Source: Dissophora ornata
Lineage: Eukaryota > Mortierellomycota > Mortierellomycetes > Mortierellales > Mortierellaceae
Length of the DNA stretch: 23,899 nt
Direction: 5' to 3'
Assembly: GCA_025201705.1 (NCBI GenBank)
Contig: MU617091.1
Coordinates: 1-23,899, forward strand
This document shows, one piece after another, positions 9,601-19,476 of this stretch (positions are counted from its first letter, which is position 1; every line of letters starts with the position of its first letter). The notes beneath the pieces are model-generated. The model had not been told where the DNA came from, searched no databases, and was given only the letters and a program-made list of their open reading frames with translations. The position numbers were made by a program, and so were the translations under genes.

Positions 9601-12079
9601 TCAGTGAACCCTTCGTCCTGTAGTTGTTTGGCCACCAGATTGTGCTCAGGATTTTGGATAGCTGCTAACGTGATAAAGAGTGGGATCCGGCCGACATTTT
9701 TCTTGCAATTGCTCCATAGATTGCGTTCAAGTTCCAAATTAAATGTAGATTTTCCCGCTCCAGAATCGCCCAGAACCAAAAACACCTTCTTCTCGCTCCC
9801 AAGGAACTCTTTGACCTTATCCACCAAAGGGAATAATGTGTTATCGGCGACTTTTAGACTGGCCTTGGCTTGTGGAGAAACATAGATGAATTCGCCTCTT
9901 TCTTGTAATCCTTTTAATCGTCGAACTTTGAGTTGGCGCATACGAGTTTGGGTGTCTGGATTGTTTTGAACTCGATCTAGCAGGGACTTTGACAACAGTG
10001 GCAGCAAGGTGCCTTTCAATGGATGTGAGCCTGCACCTCCCTTAAGACACACTCGGTAAAGCTCCTGTTTCTTCTCATCCCCATCCATTTTCAACTCCTA
10101 GAGCAGTGCTTTGGAGACTGTAACATTTAAACGAACTGATATGTTAGTATTTAACCAATTATCAGTAGCCATTGCGAAAATGTCAATAGTCGTCCTCTGT
10201 ATCATTCTCTCTCCCCCTCGCACCTTGAGTTTCTGTTCCGGATGAAGCTGAAAGCTGCATAAGAATATCGAGGATTAACTGTTTGATGTTGGAATAATGG
10301 CCCCAGGCTTTGTCGTCTCGATACATCTCCCCTAGAAATGCAACAGCACTTGTACGAGAGTCGTCATCACACTGATCATTAAAGGCGAGCTCCCCGAGAC
10401 GCTGACATAATCCCCATTGAAAGGCGAGATCACGACGGCAAGGTGCTTCACAGACCAGTCTCTTGAACTCGATAAGCTGACCATTTCGAAGCAAGACATC
10501 TGCACCACGCAATGCGGGATACCAGGCACGTTTGTGACTAAAGCTTAATCCCTCCTTGAGACACTTTAGAAATTGTTGTCCGCTTACAGCTAGAGCGCTA
10601 ACGTCTTCATACGCGCTTTTAGCTACTGCAAAGACCTCTGCCGTTCCAGCAAGCCCATCTTGAATATGGTTCAAGCTTTCCACAAACTAGTTTAGGTCCA
10701 AGCCTTTCACTGCGCTCACCAATCCCGCTACTCCCTTGACCACTTTTCCTGTGCGCCGCTGCGTCGTTTGCCAGGGAATTTCGCTATCCGGGACGTACAG
10801 CAATGCCTGAGAGGCGTAAGCTGCTTGATAGACCAGGTGCGAGTCAGCGTCGCCCTCTAGTTTATGCAAATAGTCAGCGAGTGGCACGTGGAGCTTTTCG
10901 CGGTTTAGACTCTTGACCTTGGTATCGGCCATGGCATCCAACACGCGTGACGCCGTTAACGTTAATTGGTTGATGTAGTCTGGCGACTGCTCGTGAGTGC
11001 CTATTAAGCGCTTACTGATGAGCTTCAGTATCTTAACCAGATTGTCGGCGTTCAGATGACCGTGACAAGAGCGTTGGACAAGCTGTGCCAGTCCTTCGAG
11101 TAGATCGGCATCCAGCAACTCTGATCCCTCGATGCCACGGAAAAACAGCTGGAGTAATTTTTGAAGTTGATGTCTCTCAAGAACCGGGACCAAGCACACG
11201 ACTTCTATGACAACATTCGCATCCTTAAGTTCATCGTGAGTGAATTCCTTGAGTATGTTGATCGCCAGCATCTTCAACCTTTCGTGCTCGTCTGTATCAA
11301 GTTCAAAGGCCTTTAGCCAGTCGCGCTCAGACAGATCGAGTGCGTCCTTGTTGGGTTGCTTAGACTGCAAAATGGCAAGGCAGTGAGCGAGCTGGGATGT
11401 GCTCTCGAGACGCTCATCGACTTTTGACAATTTGTTTATGTCAGGAGGTTGATCCATATCCTTTGCAAAGATGTGCGGAGGGATTGTTGCAATGTCGCAG
11501 CTTGAGCTATCCCGAACCTGAGAATGAGGAAGGGGATGGGGAGGGGACGCTGCGTGCACGACGGACGGGTACGCAGCAAGTTCTACGGTGGGACTTGCAG
11601 AGGAATCTGCAGCCGAAGGCGACTTGACGTTGTTTGAGTGAGGGGGTGATTGGCCTGGCAACTGGACACGCCCTCTGTAACACATTGAATTCGCAGTATC
11701 GTTTTACAGTTAGATATACGACTCTTGATAATCTAGTAAAGAATATTGTGTCGCTTACATACCCCCATTTTTTTTCATTCTTGTAGCTGTTTTGTGCTTT
11801 GGTGCGACGCCCTAAGCTGTCCAACAGTTTGCCGAGCTCAGAATAAGTGGTCGCGACTTCATTGCACAGGGCTCGATCCTCATCGCGGGAGGAGGAAACA
11901 TAGGTTTTTCTCGCGGATCTTCTTATGCGGGCCAGGGCCGTTTCTGCATGCTTGCAAAACGTTAGAGTTAGTTCAGAACTCTTTACTTTGAGTGCATTCT
12001 CCAAATGCGCATTCGCAAGATCCAACGCCATCTGTGGCGCGAGAATGCCTCTCAACCATGGATAGAGACTACTGAGCAT
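6606..12079 (-). pseudogene. NLR: helical N-terminus, NACHT NTPase, pentapeptide and WD40 repeats; two in-frame TAGs
   Basis: Exons read as 12079-11763, 11674-10224 and 10135-6606, about 1766 codons. Donors are GTATGT and GTGCGA. The second intron (88 nt) ends in TACTAACATATCAG. Exon 1 is helical and TPR-like (LANAHLENAL, TYSELGKLLDSLG); exon 2 is an alpha-helical, ARM-like region. Exon 3 carries Walker A GDSGAGKS (codons 712-719), Walker B FILICDGYDE, a winged-helix end (FLHQSILEYSLA), about eleven pentapeptide units and a WD40 propeller. In-frame TAG occurs at 10687-10689 (codon 435) and at 10098-10100 (codon 602); the same frame continues on both sides of each. From codon 603 the 1162-codon ORF is intact. 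Fungal NACHT-WD40 proteins act in non-self recognition and regulated cell death (HET-E type). Alternatives: separate shorter proteins, or readthrough. Domain calls are strong; the broken status is inferred from continuity of the family fold across the stops. Confidence 0.88.
6867..8126 (-). repeat. Ten exact-length 126-bp WD40-coding repeats
   Basis: Ten units of 42 codons follow each other with no insertion or deletion, each with SVVYSPKGDQIASGS-like and TVRLWDVETGDC-like cores. They are flanked by one degenerate unit on either side (TEVNCCVYS before, NEAAVNCIS after). Differences concentrate in the residues after the GH dipeptide (SGT, IGH, SEF, SGG, SGS, GDS, SEF, TGH, SDS, SDS) and around the loop Asp (W, Y, E or D before it; N, K, E or D after it). 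This is the high-internal-conservation pattern known in fungal NLRs, where repeats are shuffled and selected for binding diversity. The repetition also creates long false ORFs on the plus strand. Confidence 0.95.
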
Positions 12080-13082
12080 ATCGATTTCTGGTCGCCCACT
12101 TCCTTGTTCTTTTTTCTATAGATTTGATGGCAGTATTAGCGACTCTGATGTCAGGTGCCGGAAGGCTGGAGTAACCAGAGAGCGCACTAAACACTTGATT
12201 AATATGATTGGTATATGGATTTGTATGCAGTAATGAATACGATGTGGCTCTGAGGCTGTAGTCGTAGCAGAAGGCTTGATGTGTTTCTTTAGACCACAAT
12301 GCTATTTAACGCTCAGTGCCCGTCATCGAACAGGCAGGTTTGGTCATCATTTTTCAGATGCTTATGGAGCGCTTCTCAAGAACCGCCAGGGGGTGACTCG
12401 CCTCAAATACAAATCTGCGTTCCTGTTGTTCAAAACTGTTAGCACAGGACCAACGCACCAAGGTTGTTGAGCAGAGTAACACTCTTCACTTCTAGCGGGG
12501 GTGGCTGTTATCAATCGTGGAGAGTCATTATCCACTGCACACATATACCCACTGTCCTAAACTACGTACATTCTAACCGCAGCTGTTCTAAACCGATCAT
12601 TGGCTCGAGTGGCCTGATTCAGGAATGGACAAGAATATATTATTGCAGACTACTGCACTGTGCTTACTCAGGTCCTGTCGATAGGCGCGAGATCCAAAGT
12701 GAAGATAGAAAGAAAGATATTCGAGACGGATATGTGATAATTCCCGTGGGGTTGACTTGTCGTTGGTGTCGCAGCGAAAAAGTGGGAAAGGGATGAAAGA
12801 GACATTTCTCCCCATCGTCGAAGAACCTTTTTGTTACCTCGCACCTTCGCCCTCGTGTAACTTGTCATGGGCTGTCTTTGGAAAAGGACAGTCGTCCCGT
12901 CTTTTCCAAGCTCATATGCAGCTTCGCCTCTTATCCTCGGCCTTGTCCCACCATCAACAACAGAATCTCATGTAATCCGTCGTACCGTTTTTCTCGTGCT
13001 TCTTGGAGTCCGAATCATACAATGTGGCCCCGAAAGTGCTGAAATCATACACCAGGACACTGTTTTTATTTTGCATACTAAC
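12080..13082. other. Region upstream of the NLR; one possible orphan exon
   Basis: It should contain the NLR promoter. On the minus strand a frame is open for about 103 codons, roughly 12976 to 12668. It starts after a possible acceptor and includes a coding-like piece (GEAAYELGKDGTTVLFQRQP) with a donor-like GTGCGAGG about 20 codons later. No family is recognised. An open frame at 12299-12069 overlaps the NLR start in another frame and is unconvincing. Confidence 0.3.
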
Positions 13083-13790
13083 CTCGGGCCCGCACCACAG
13101 GCCCAGGCCTGATGGTGATTAGTTGGAGGAAGTCTAATAAACATATATTAGAAGAAAAATGCTAATTACAATAAGAGGTGTGGCGATTAATCTACATCTA
13201 CTAAGGCGTTGCTGTAGAAAATATTTCTTGTGTAATAGCCGCGTGGAGGGGAGAATGAAAGTGCGGTATCACCATTTGTTGGTGTTAAAAGGGATGAAGT
13301 CTCTAGGATGAGAATTTTAAGCCGATGTGGGTTAGAGCATCTCGATACTGCCACGTACAATTGTCCGTGTGCGAAGATTGGATTGGGCAAGTAGGTCCCC
13401 ACAGTGTCCAGAGTCTGTCCTTGAGCCTTGTTGATAGTGAGGGCAGAGGCTGGGAGGATAGGAAATTGTTGTCTCTTGAATTTGATGGGCATGGTTCCGT
13501 CGTCATTATTTTCCAAAGGGATCCGGGGGGTGAGGACTATGTGGTCTGTGAATGATCCTGCTGTTATCTGTGCCTCGATGACGCGTTTGCCGAGTTTTAT
13601 CACTTGTAATCTTGTCCCATTGCACATTCCTCTTTTTGTGGACATATTCCGTAAGAGGATAATAGGTTGCCCAACTTTCAAGTAAATTAAATGTGGTGGA
13701 AAGCCGGGTGGATTGAGCGAGTTGAGATATTCTGCTGGATAGTGGGCGGCAGCATCGGTGTCGACGTCGGAAATATAATCGCAACTGGAA
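13083..13790 (-). mobile_element. Helitron remnant: C-terminal Pif1-like helicase and 3' tail
   Basis: The minus strand is open from about 13790 to the TAA at 13187 and encodes the end of a RepHel helicase. It contains YPAEYLNSLNPPGFPPH, VGQPIILLRN, the superfamily 1 motif ALTINKAQGQTL and the final motif GQLYVAVSRC. There is no Rep domain and no Walker motifs, so only about the last 200 residues survive. Downstream, a GC-rich stem (GGGCC / GGCCC around an 8-nt loop) at about 13083-13108 fits a Helitron 3' hairpin; no clear CTRR end was found. The tail repeats in opposite orientation at 5987-6157. The 5' boundary abuts the decayed propeller gene near 13795. The helicase is inactive as it stands. 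Confidence 0.85.
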
Positions 13791-13799
13791 CAGGTGGCT

Positions 13800-15550
13800 G
13801 AATCTGAGGAAGTTGCACCAATATTTCAGAAAAATCAGGGTCCATAAAGCTTGAAAGTCTCACGACGTTCACGATCTTTTCTAGTGGGACCATCTTTGCA
13901 TTGCGACCGAAGACAACTATGTAGTTGCTTTTAAATGCCACACGTTTGATACGGCGGCTTTCCCTGTAAATGCCATATTTGATCCCTGTTGTACATCGTA
14001 GATATAAATGTCACCATCCTTACGACCAGACACATAAGCTAGCGTGAATCCATCCTTTGAAATCGCTACTTTTATGTAGTTGCTGTTGTCTAGTAAATTT
14101 ATATTCGAGACGACTTCCTTCGCTTTCAAGTCCCAGACTGTCATGATATTATGGCGGTGATCAGTCCACGCAAGGTGTCGTTCTTGTAAGCCACTGCTAA
14201 GATGCATTCTGGTCCAAGTCAATCCTACAGCTGCAAGCGCAATTGTGTGTGATTCTTCCCGTCGGTTTGTATCGTAAATCCTCAACGTGAAGGAGTCGAG
14301 TGAAATAAACCATTGACTTTGCTCCTCTGATTGCTGACAGTCACCCGCGTAGAAGTTGCGAACCCAGAATTGGAGATTGCAATCCAACTGCAGTTCGTAA
14401 TATCTTCGACATCGGCACTGGCTTCAAAAGAGGCCTCGCAGTATGGCTCTTTATGAGCTCGGGATTTCCTGACAGAGTGAGTGTCGCTTGAAAGACTCAA
14501 ATCCCAGATACTGATATGTGCTTTCCCGGCAGAGTAACAGAGTGTTGTAGCGCACGTTCCAGAGTTCGTGAAAGCGCAGTCTATGTTCCTGCGAGCGTCT
14601 GTAGCTTCTCCACGGGCACCAACTTTTATAAACTGGTCCGGTGCACCCCGACCATTGAGAACTTGATCTAAAGAGCAATTCTCCAGAGTAAGTAATTCGT
14701 CGACCGACAGCGACCGCGTGCGAAAATTGAACCTGGTGCTTGACGTTCCGGTCCCTGGACTGGATTGGCATAAAACTGAATTGAACTCAATGAAATGTAA
14801 ATCAAAGGACACTGGAACCCCTAATTTGGTGGCCTGGAATGTAAGCAAAAGGTCATCGTTTGAAGAATTGATAATGCAGGCGTAGCTGACAGAAGTGTAC
14901 TTGGCTTCGGAGAGCATTAAAAATAATAAGAAAAAAAGGTGAGGACTACTATCAACTCTTTCAGACCTTCAACTCACTTCAGTACTTTAGCGGCCACAAA
15001 GAGAATCCCTTCTGCCATACGTATGTTATGGATATCGCTGTCGTTGATCATGGGCATGCACCGATATTGTTCAAAAGGATGCCAAAGCGAACAATCTTCT
15101 GGTCTACAGCAAATTCCGCCGACTGTAATAACCATCCACTTCTGCATTCGACATTGACGTCCTTGAAAGACACACATAATTCAATCAAGTGCACGCCTGG
15201 CTTCACTTTCGGGAGGTAAGCCACCCACTTTTTGTCGCTGCCAAGCACAACTTTGCATGGACTTATTGGCCTGTCACGACGACAATAGCGGAGATTTCGT
15301 CAAGAGCGATGGGAAGTTGCTGCCATGTTGTCTGTGAATGTTAGCCTTGACCTACTCTTGAGAACCCACAACTTTGTTTCTTTAGGTCTGTAGACACCAC
15401 CAGGTAGCCCCTACAAACAGACAAACAGATGACCAGGCTAGGAAAATGAATAGACTGGATACAGCAACAGGGCAAGCAGATATTCTCAACCCTATGGAGT
15501 AGGTCCTGCGCTAGCCTTTTGTAAGCTGATGACTCCATCTCCTCCTCCAT
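13800..15550 (-). pseudogene. WD-like beta-propeller gene with several frameshifts
   Basis: Minus-strand pieces read one after another as one protein but in changing frames: 15338-15260, ~15275-15050, ~15058-14973, 14888-~14310, ~14315-13935 and ~13940-13800. A probable intron with a GTGAGT donor and a TTCTGTCAG acceptor lies just below 14972. Propeller-type strands are visible (HISIWDLSLSS, RIYDTNRREE, MTVWDLKAKE, DIYIYDVQQG). Shifts occur near 15265, 15055, 14312 and 13937, each of one or two bases with no homopolymer. A possible first exon begins with ATG at 15550. The 3' end is cut at the Helitron fragment. Function unknown; the WD fold is inferred from motifs. Related by fold, but not visibly by recent duplication, to the NLR propeller. 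Confidence 0.7.
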
Positions 15551-15834
15551 GCCTTCGAATATAAAAAATTCTACTCGCCTTTGTTTCTTTACTCTTCTTT
15601 TCTTTCCCTCTCTGCATTTGCTTACACGCCCTGCCCAGCTAGACTCTTCGGTGTCTAGCCACCTCCACTTCTCTGTATTATCGGTGTAGGGTATATATGG
15701 ACACTCGTTGTTGAAGATACGAGGCCTTCCTCATCCCAAACCGGTGGAACACAAATGGCCGTCCTGAAAAACCTTCCGCTGACGAACCGCAAAGACACGA
15801 ACGTGACGCGTCAGTCCAAAATTAATAGACCTAT

Positions 15835-16612
15835 TTAATATCGTTGGCATCTACTGGAGATACAATCAAACATATCCTTCATGACAATATCGAGCATCCA
15901 GCCTTGCTGCTGTTTGTTTTGCAGGTCGCGGTCTACGTTTTTGCGTCCTGCTAATGCAACAGATGCAATTTCCCTTGATTGATATTCAAGGATTCCGTCG
16001 CTATCGAAGAAGTCTGCTAAAAATCCCGAAACTTTTGTCCGGCACCATCCCTCCAACTGGGTGATCGGCAGTCGTAGATTGTTGTTTTTGTATGTGATGT
16101 GGATGTTGAGCATCGCCCGGTATAGGGTCCGTCGAAACTCCTCCGAGGTGCCAGCTGCATCACCATCCCCGCTACCATTGGCCCAGCCACTAGACAAAAG
16201 TGCTGATACATCTTTTGGAGTAAGATTAAACTTCAAGGGCTCGTCTCTCTTCCAGTCAGCCAAAGTCGCCGACTTCTGTGCAGCCAAATCGCCCCCAGAG
16301 ATTTGTTGCTGTAAGGAATTTTTTCCCTGTTAGTTTTCTAATCGGAGGGTCTCAAAGTCGATTTCCCCATGTTTGTTTTTTCATTTGGCGGATTCTAGAC
16401 CATGTTTCTCCCGTCCACCATTGTAATGCCGTCGACATCCGATAGCAGTTCTTTTAGGATCGGCCAGCCTTGTCTGCTACAATAACTTCTGAAGGGTATT
16501 TATTCCCGAATGGTGGCGGCTTAGTCTTGTAGAGGTGCGTCATACAAAGGAAAAAGTGGCATATGATTAACGGCAATTTGTTACGAATCGAATAACAATT
16601 GAATGCTGACAT
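15835..16612 (-). pseudogene. Unrecognised two-exon gene with one frameshift in exon 1
   Basis: The second exon runs from an acceptor (CCTTACAG) at 16308 to the TAA at 15835, about 157 codons, charged and soluble-looking, with LKFNLTPKDVSALLSSGW near its start and many Asp, Lys and Gln residues toward the end. Upstream, an ATG at 16612 opens a 52-codon frame (MSAFNCYSIRNKLPLIICHF then KPPPFGNKYPSEVIVADKAG) that stops at 16454. A second frame continues without a gap as WPILKELLSDVDGITMVDG to 16395. The two halves read naturally if one base is adjusted near 16465, so a frameshift is likely. The donor is uncertain (GTGGAC or GTCTAG). No family recognised. It lies upstream of the propeller gene on the same strand. 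Confidence 0.5.
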
Positions 16613-17248
16613 GACACTATCAATTACCAAGATATGAGAGTCTTCAGGGCATGCTCACACGCAAACTGGTCTTTCAGTTGGCATGGATACAGATGTAACA
16701 TGCTGGCCATTAAGTAAGGCTTTTCTGACTTAGGTGGTGTATTCGATGGTACTTTAAGGGAGCCTTGGTAGTTCAGAACTGGCTCAATGGTATATTATCT
16801 CATCATTTATGTAGAAAACTATAAGCTATAAAGGTAGTAATGGATAGAATAAGGTGGTAACTCAAAAGAATTTAAATATGGGATCAGGACTATCTCTTAC
16901 TTACAGGTTGCCTGACCTGTCAGGCTCGCTTGGAATACTCAATCTCAAAATCGTCGTACACATATTTTAGCAATGAGAATGGCAAACGAAGGGTCAGAGC
17001 CGTATACAAATCAGTCTATTCATCGAAATGCGTCCAGGATAACAAAATCATAAACAATTTAACATGCTTTCGAGATATGGGTCGCAATTAATCTCTACAA
17101 TACGATAGGATGAAAGTAAACGCGTGAAGAAACACTGCGGAAGGCAATAGCGGTGCCGGGTCAAATTAGGTACACACCATCGATACACTTCGTAACCCAA
17201 ATGAGAGAGCGGGCATATTGGAAAATGCGCTCTTTAAGTCCTTCACCA
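16613..17248. other. AT-rich intergenic stretch, nothing recognised
   Basis: Stops are frequent in all frames and no RNA gene, repeat or splice-flanked exon was found. Confidence 0.5.
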
Positions 17249-17549
17249 TCATAATTCATGAAACGCGACCTGACAAGAAGCTTGGCAATGATAATCCTGC
17301 ACACACAAATCAACCGGACTCGACAATCCAACGATGTATTGCAAAGACATTCTCACAAGCCTATTTGGTGCTGATGGGAAGATGCTTCTGAACAAGCTCT
17401 CCGTAGCAGGGCAAAGTGTTGCAATCACACCAATCACATCATGCCACAAATACGACTTTTCAACTGGAGCAGGATTGAGAGGACCGGTGACTGGGTCCAT
17501 TGCGCTTTCAATCGCAGTGAAGCGGCGTTGTCGACAAAGCGAGGTCAAC

Positions 17550-18110
17550 CAAAAAAACCACCGTGCTCCAACTGAATCATGGTGTCAAAGCCGGAAGTCT
17601 TGATAACTGCCACTGCCATACCTTTTCAGTAACGAGAGTGTTGTCTGAGACCGTTTCGCCACTCGTCACCACTACCACTACTACTACTATGTGGTCGCTC
17701 CTTGAGCGACTTCCCCTAGAATTTTAAAGATGAAAGTAATGGTTAACAGCAGCAAGACAAAGGGTTGTAGCTCTCCACAGTTACATCATGCCCCAGAGAT
17801 GATTTGTTAATTGAAGCGTAAGGTTGAGTGAACCGATGGTTGAGTCTATCTTACACCTCAATCACGATGAAGTTGCGATGTTGACCAGGCAAGAACAACA
17901 GCTTCGACCGATCATGTCCACAGTTGAGTTAAGCAGAGGGAATCGAGAATGACAGCTGCCTTAGTTCCTTTGCACAATAGATGCAAAGAGACCATCGGCT
18001 TCCCACTGAATTCCAATGCTAGAGCCAAAAGTCTCAATGACTGTTACCATTACCTTTTCTTGTGCAGAGGCACTTGCGGAGCGTTTTCGTCGTCATGGCC
18101 CTGCTTGCCA
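17550..18110 (-). repeat. Two diverged copies of a ~100+ bp gene-like segment, offset 422 bp
   Basis: Read on the minus strand, the segment around 17740-17550 aligns with that around 18140-17980 over a shared landmark (GAAAAGGTA, at 17639-17631 and 18059-18051). Both copies have this donor-like junction after a basic stretch, and both then encode similar peptides (KTSGFDTMIQLEHGGFF and ETFGSSIGIQWEADGLF). Both are broken by stops. This looks like an old tandem duplication of an exon-intron segment of an unrecognised gene. The piece between the copies also has coding flavour (SKLLFLPGQHRNFIVIE before a GTGTAAG donor). Confidence 0.4.
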
Positions 18111-18204
18111 CGCGGCAATTTCCTCCTTAATGGCGTATTTTCAACCCTTCAATAACGACGGAAGGGTGAATCAGTTAAAACGAAGCTACGATTAGTTCGA
18201 CTGA

Positions 18205-18555
18205 TTATGCTTGCAAATGGGCCAAAGAGGCGGAGAGGCGGAGATCAGCATCTAGAAGGTGTTCGATGATTAAGCGGCGTGGGAAGTAATCATTCTTGAT
18301 AGCATTGACTGGTGTGTGATCCCAGTTTGAGTAGGAGGGGCTGGCTGGCTTACCGGCAAGGAGCACCCGTCTTGATGTGACCGGTGCGGAGACCGACAAC
18401 GATATCGGCAATGGTAAAGTCCTCAGAGTAGTACCACCAGAATAAGCAGGGGTGGTGGCTCTATCATGCCCGACCGCCTGCTCGAATAGCTGGTGGAGAC
18501 AAAAACGAGGACACAAAAACAACGGACAGCAAGACGTCCAGCCTTGTTTTGTGAG
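18205..18555 (-). pseudogene. Decayed fragment of enolase
   Basis: Minus-strand bases 18424-18354 encode EDFTIADIVVGLRTGHIKTG followed by APCR, an unmistakable match to the C-terminal enolase segment after the HRSGETED motif, ending in a GTAAGC donor that splits the Arg codon. Upstream, RRSG (18476-18468) sits one frame off with about 37 extra bases between, and a KAG-like piece near 18541 is displaced further. The last residues before the TAA at 18205 (SASLAHLQA) resemble the usual SERLAKLNQ poorly. With inserted bases and shifted frames this cannot encode an enzyme. The active glycolytic gene must be elsewhere. It is either an old truncated duplicate or captured DNA. Confidence 0.72.
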
Positions 18556-18754
18556 ATTACCTGGAGAGCTGGAGAGGAGAGCGAGGACGTGATGCAGAGG
18601 AAAGCGAGGTGATGGAGAAGGCAGATGCAGTTTGGGCGAAGTTTTTTTTCCCCGCTGGGAAAATACGTCATGTGATACTTCATGCGGCACGTGATATTAT
18701 TTATGAACTTACGATTATATTAATATTATTATTAACCTCTATAATCGTAGTAAG

Positions 18755-18826
18755 TCCTAATTGGTCCAGTGGTCAGGATTCCTCGCTTTCACCGAGGCGG
18801 CCCGGGTTCGAACCCCGGATTGGGAA
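18755..18826 (+). tRNA. tRNA-Glu (anticodon UUC)
   Basis: A 72-nt cloverleaf. The acceptor stem TCCTAAT pairs with ATTGGGA (one G-T), the anticodon arm CCTCG-CTTTCAC-CGAGG carries TTC, and the T arm has a GGTTCGAACCC core. A box (TGGTCCAGTGG) and B box (GGTTCGAACCC) are internal. No intron and no encoded CCA. It lies alone, 200 bp from the enolase scrap, and looks functional. Confidence 0.95.
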
Positions 18827-18830
18827 CATA

Positions 18831-18836
18831 TTTTTT
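18831..18836 (+). terminator. RNA polymerase III terminator of tRNA-Glu
   Basis: A run of six T begins 5 bp after the tRNA 3' end, the standard Pol III stop signal on the coding strand. Confidence 0.85.
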
Positions 18837-19476
18837 GTGCTTGAGGTGTTACAAGTGTGGTGCTCGTGGCGACGCCCCGGGTGTCGTTTTTGTCTTTCTC
18901 TTGTGCAGTGTTATTATTTGATCCCAGGATCGTCCCTTTGCCGCTGAGATATGTGAAAAGGGTCTTTGCAGACTGTCGCCTTCCTGAAGCTTGCGCTGTC
19001 AGCTCCTAGCCAGCAGCCAGCGCAAGTCCTAGAATCTACATCGATCGGAATATGATTCTTTTGGACTTAATATTGCTGCCAACGGTCGGACCAGTTCATC
19101 GGGTTATCGGTGCATCGTTCTACTGCCGCCACAACCTTCGTGTAACGGCAACAAAGCACATCATAGAACCTTAAAAATGAATGGGATGAGCTCGTCTGAC
19201 GAAACAAAAAAATGGTCCGCCTCTCCGTCATCTGTCAGTTTCGGAGCCCCAATTAGCAACACGAAAACTGTCGACAATGGCGCCCTTCGCGTTCCAAGCT
19301 TTTCGTTCTTGGTTTCCTATGCACAGATGCACGTTTGCACTTCATCGATGTACGCTATCCTAAACCGCCAATGTAAAAACAGCACAGTTAACGATAGTTT
19401 TTTTTTTTTTTAGTCCTGGTATTTTCGCAAAAGTTATGTTGGTAACTGCACCTCTACATGGAGGGAAACCTAGTAG
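18837..19476. other. Intergenic stretch, nothing recognised
   Basis: A 78-codon plus-strand ORF (19177-19413) ends in a poly-F tail encoded by a T run and shows no family. No other signal was seen. Confidence 0.45.

Noticed and set aside
10095..10100. CTCTAG|GAG as the acceptor of the second NLR intron, which would remove the second TAG
   Set aside because: It needs a phase-0 donor, and the only good donor (GTGCGA at 10223) is phase 1; the acceptor at 10136 keeps frame and restores the helical segment, at the price of the stop.
13800..15550. Sequencing or assembly errors as the cause of the frameshifts
   Set aside because: PDH, RhoGAP and the 1162-codon NLR ORF are free of such errors, and the shifts are not at homopolymers.
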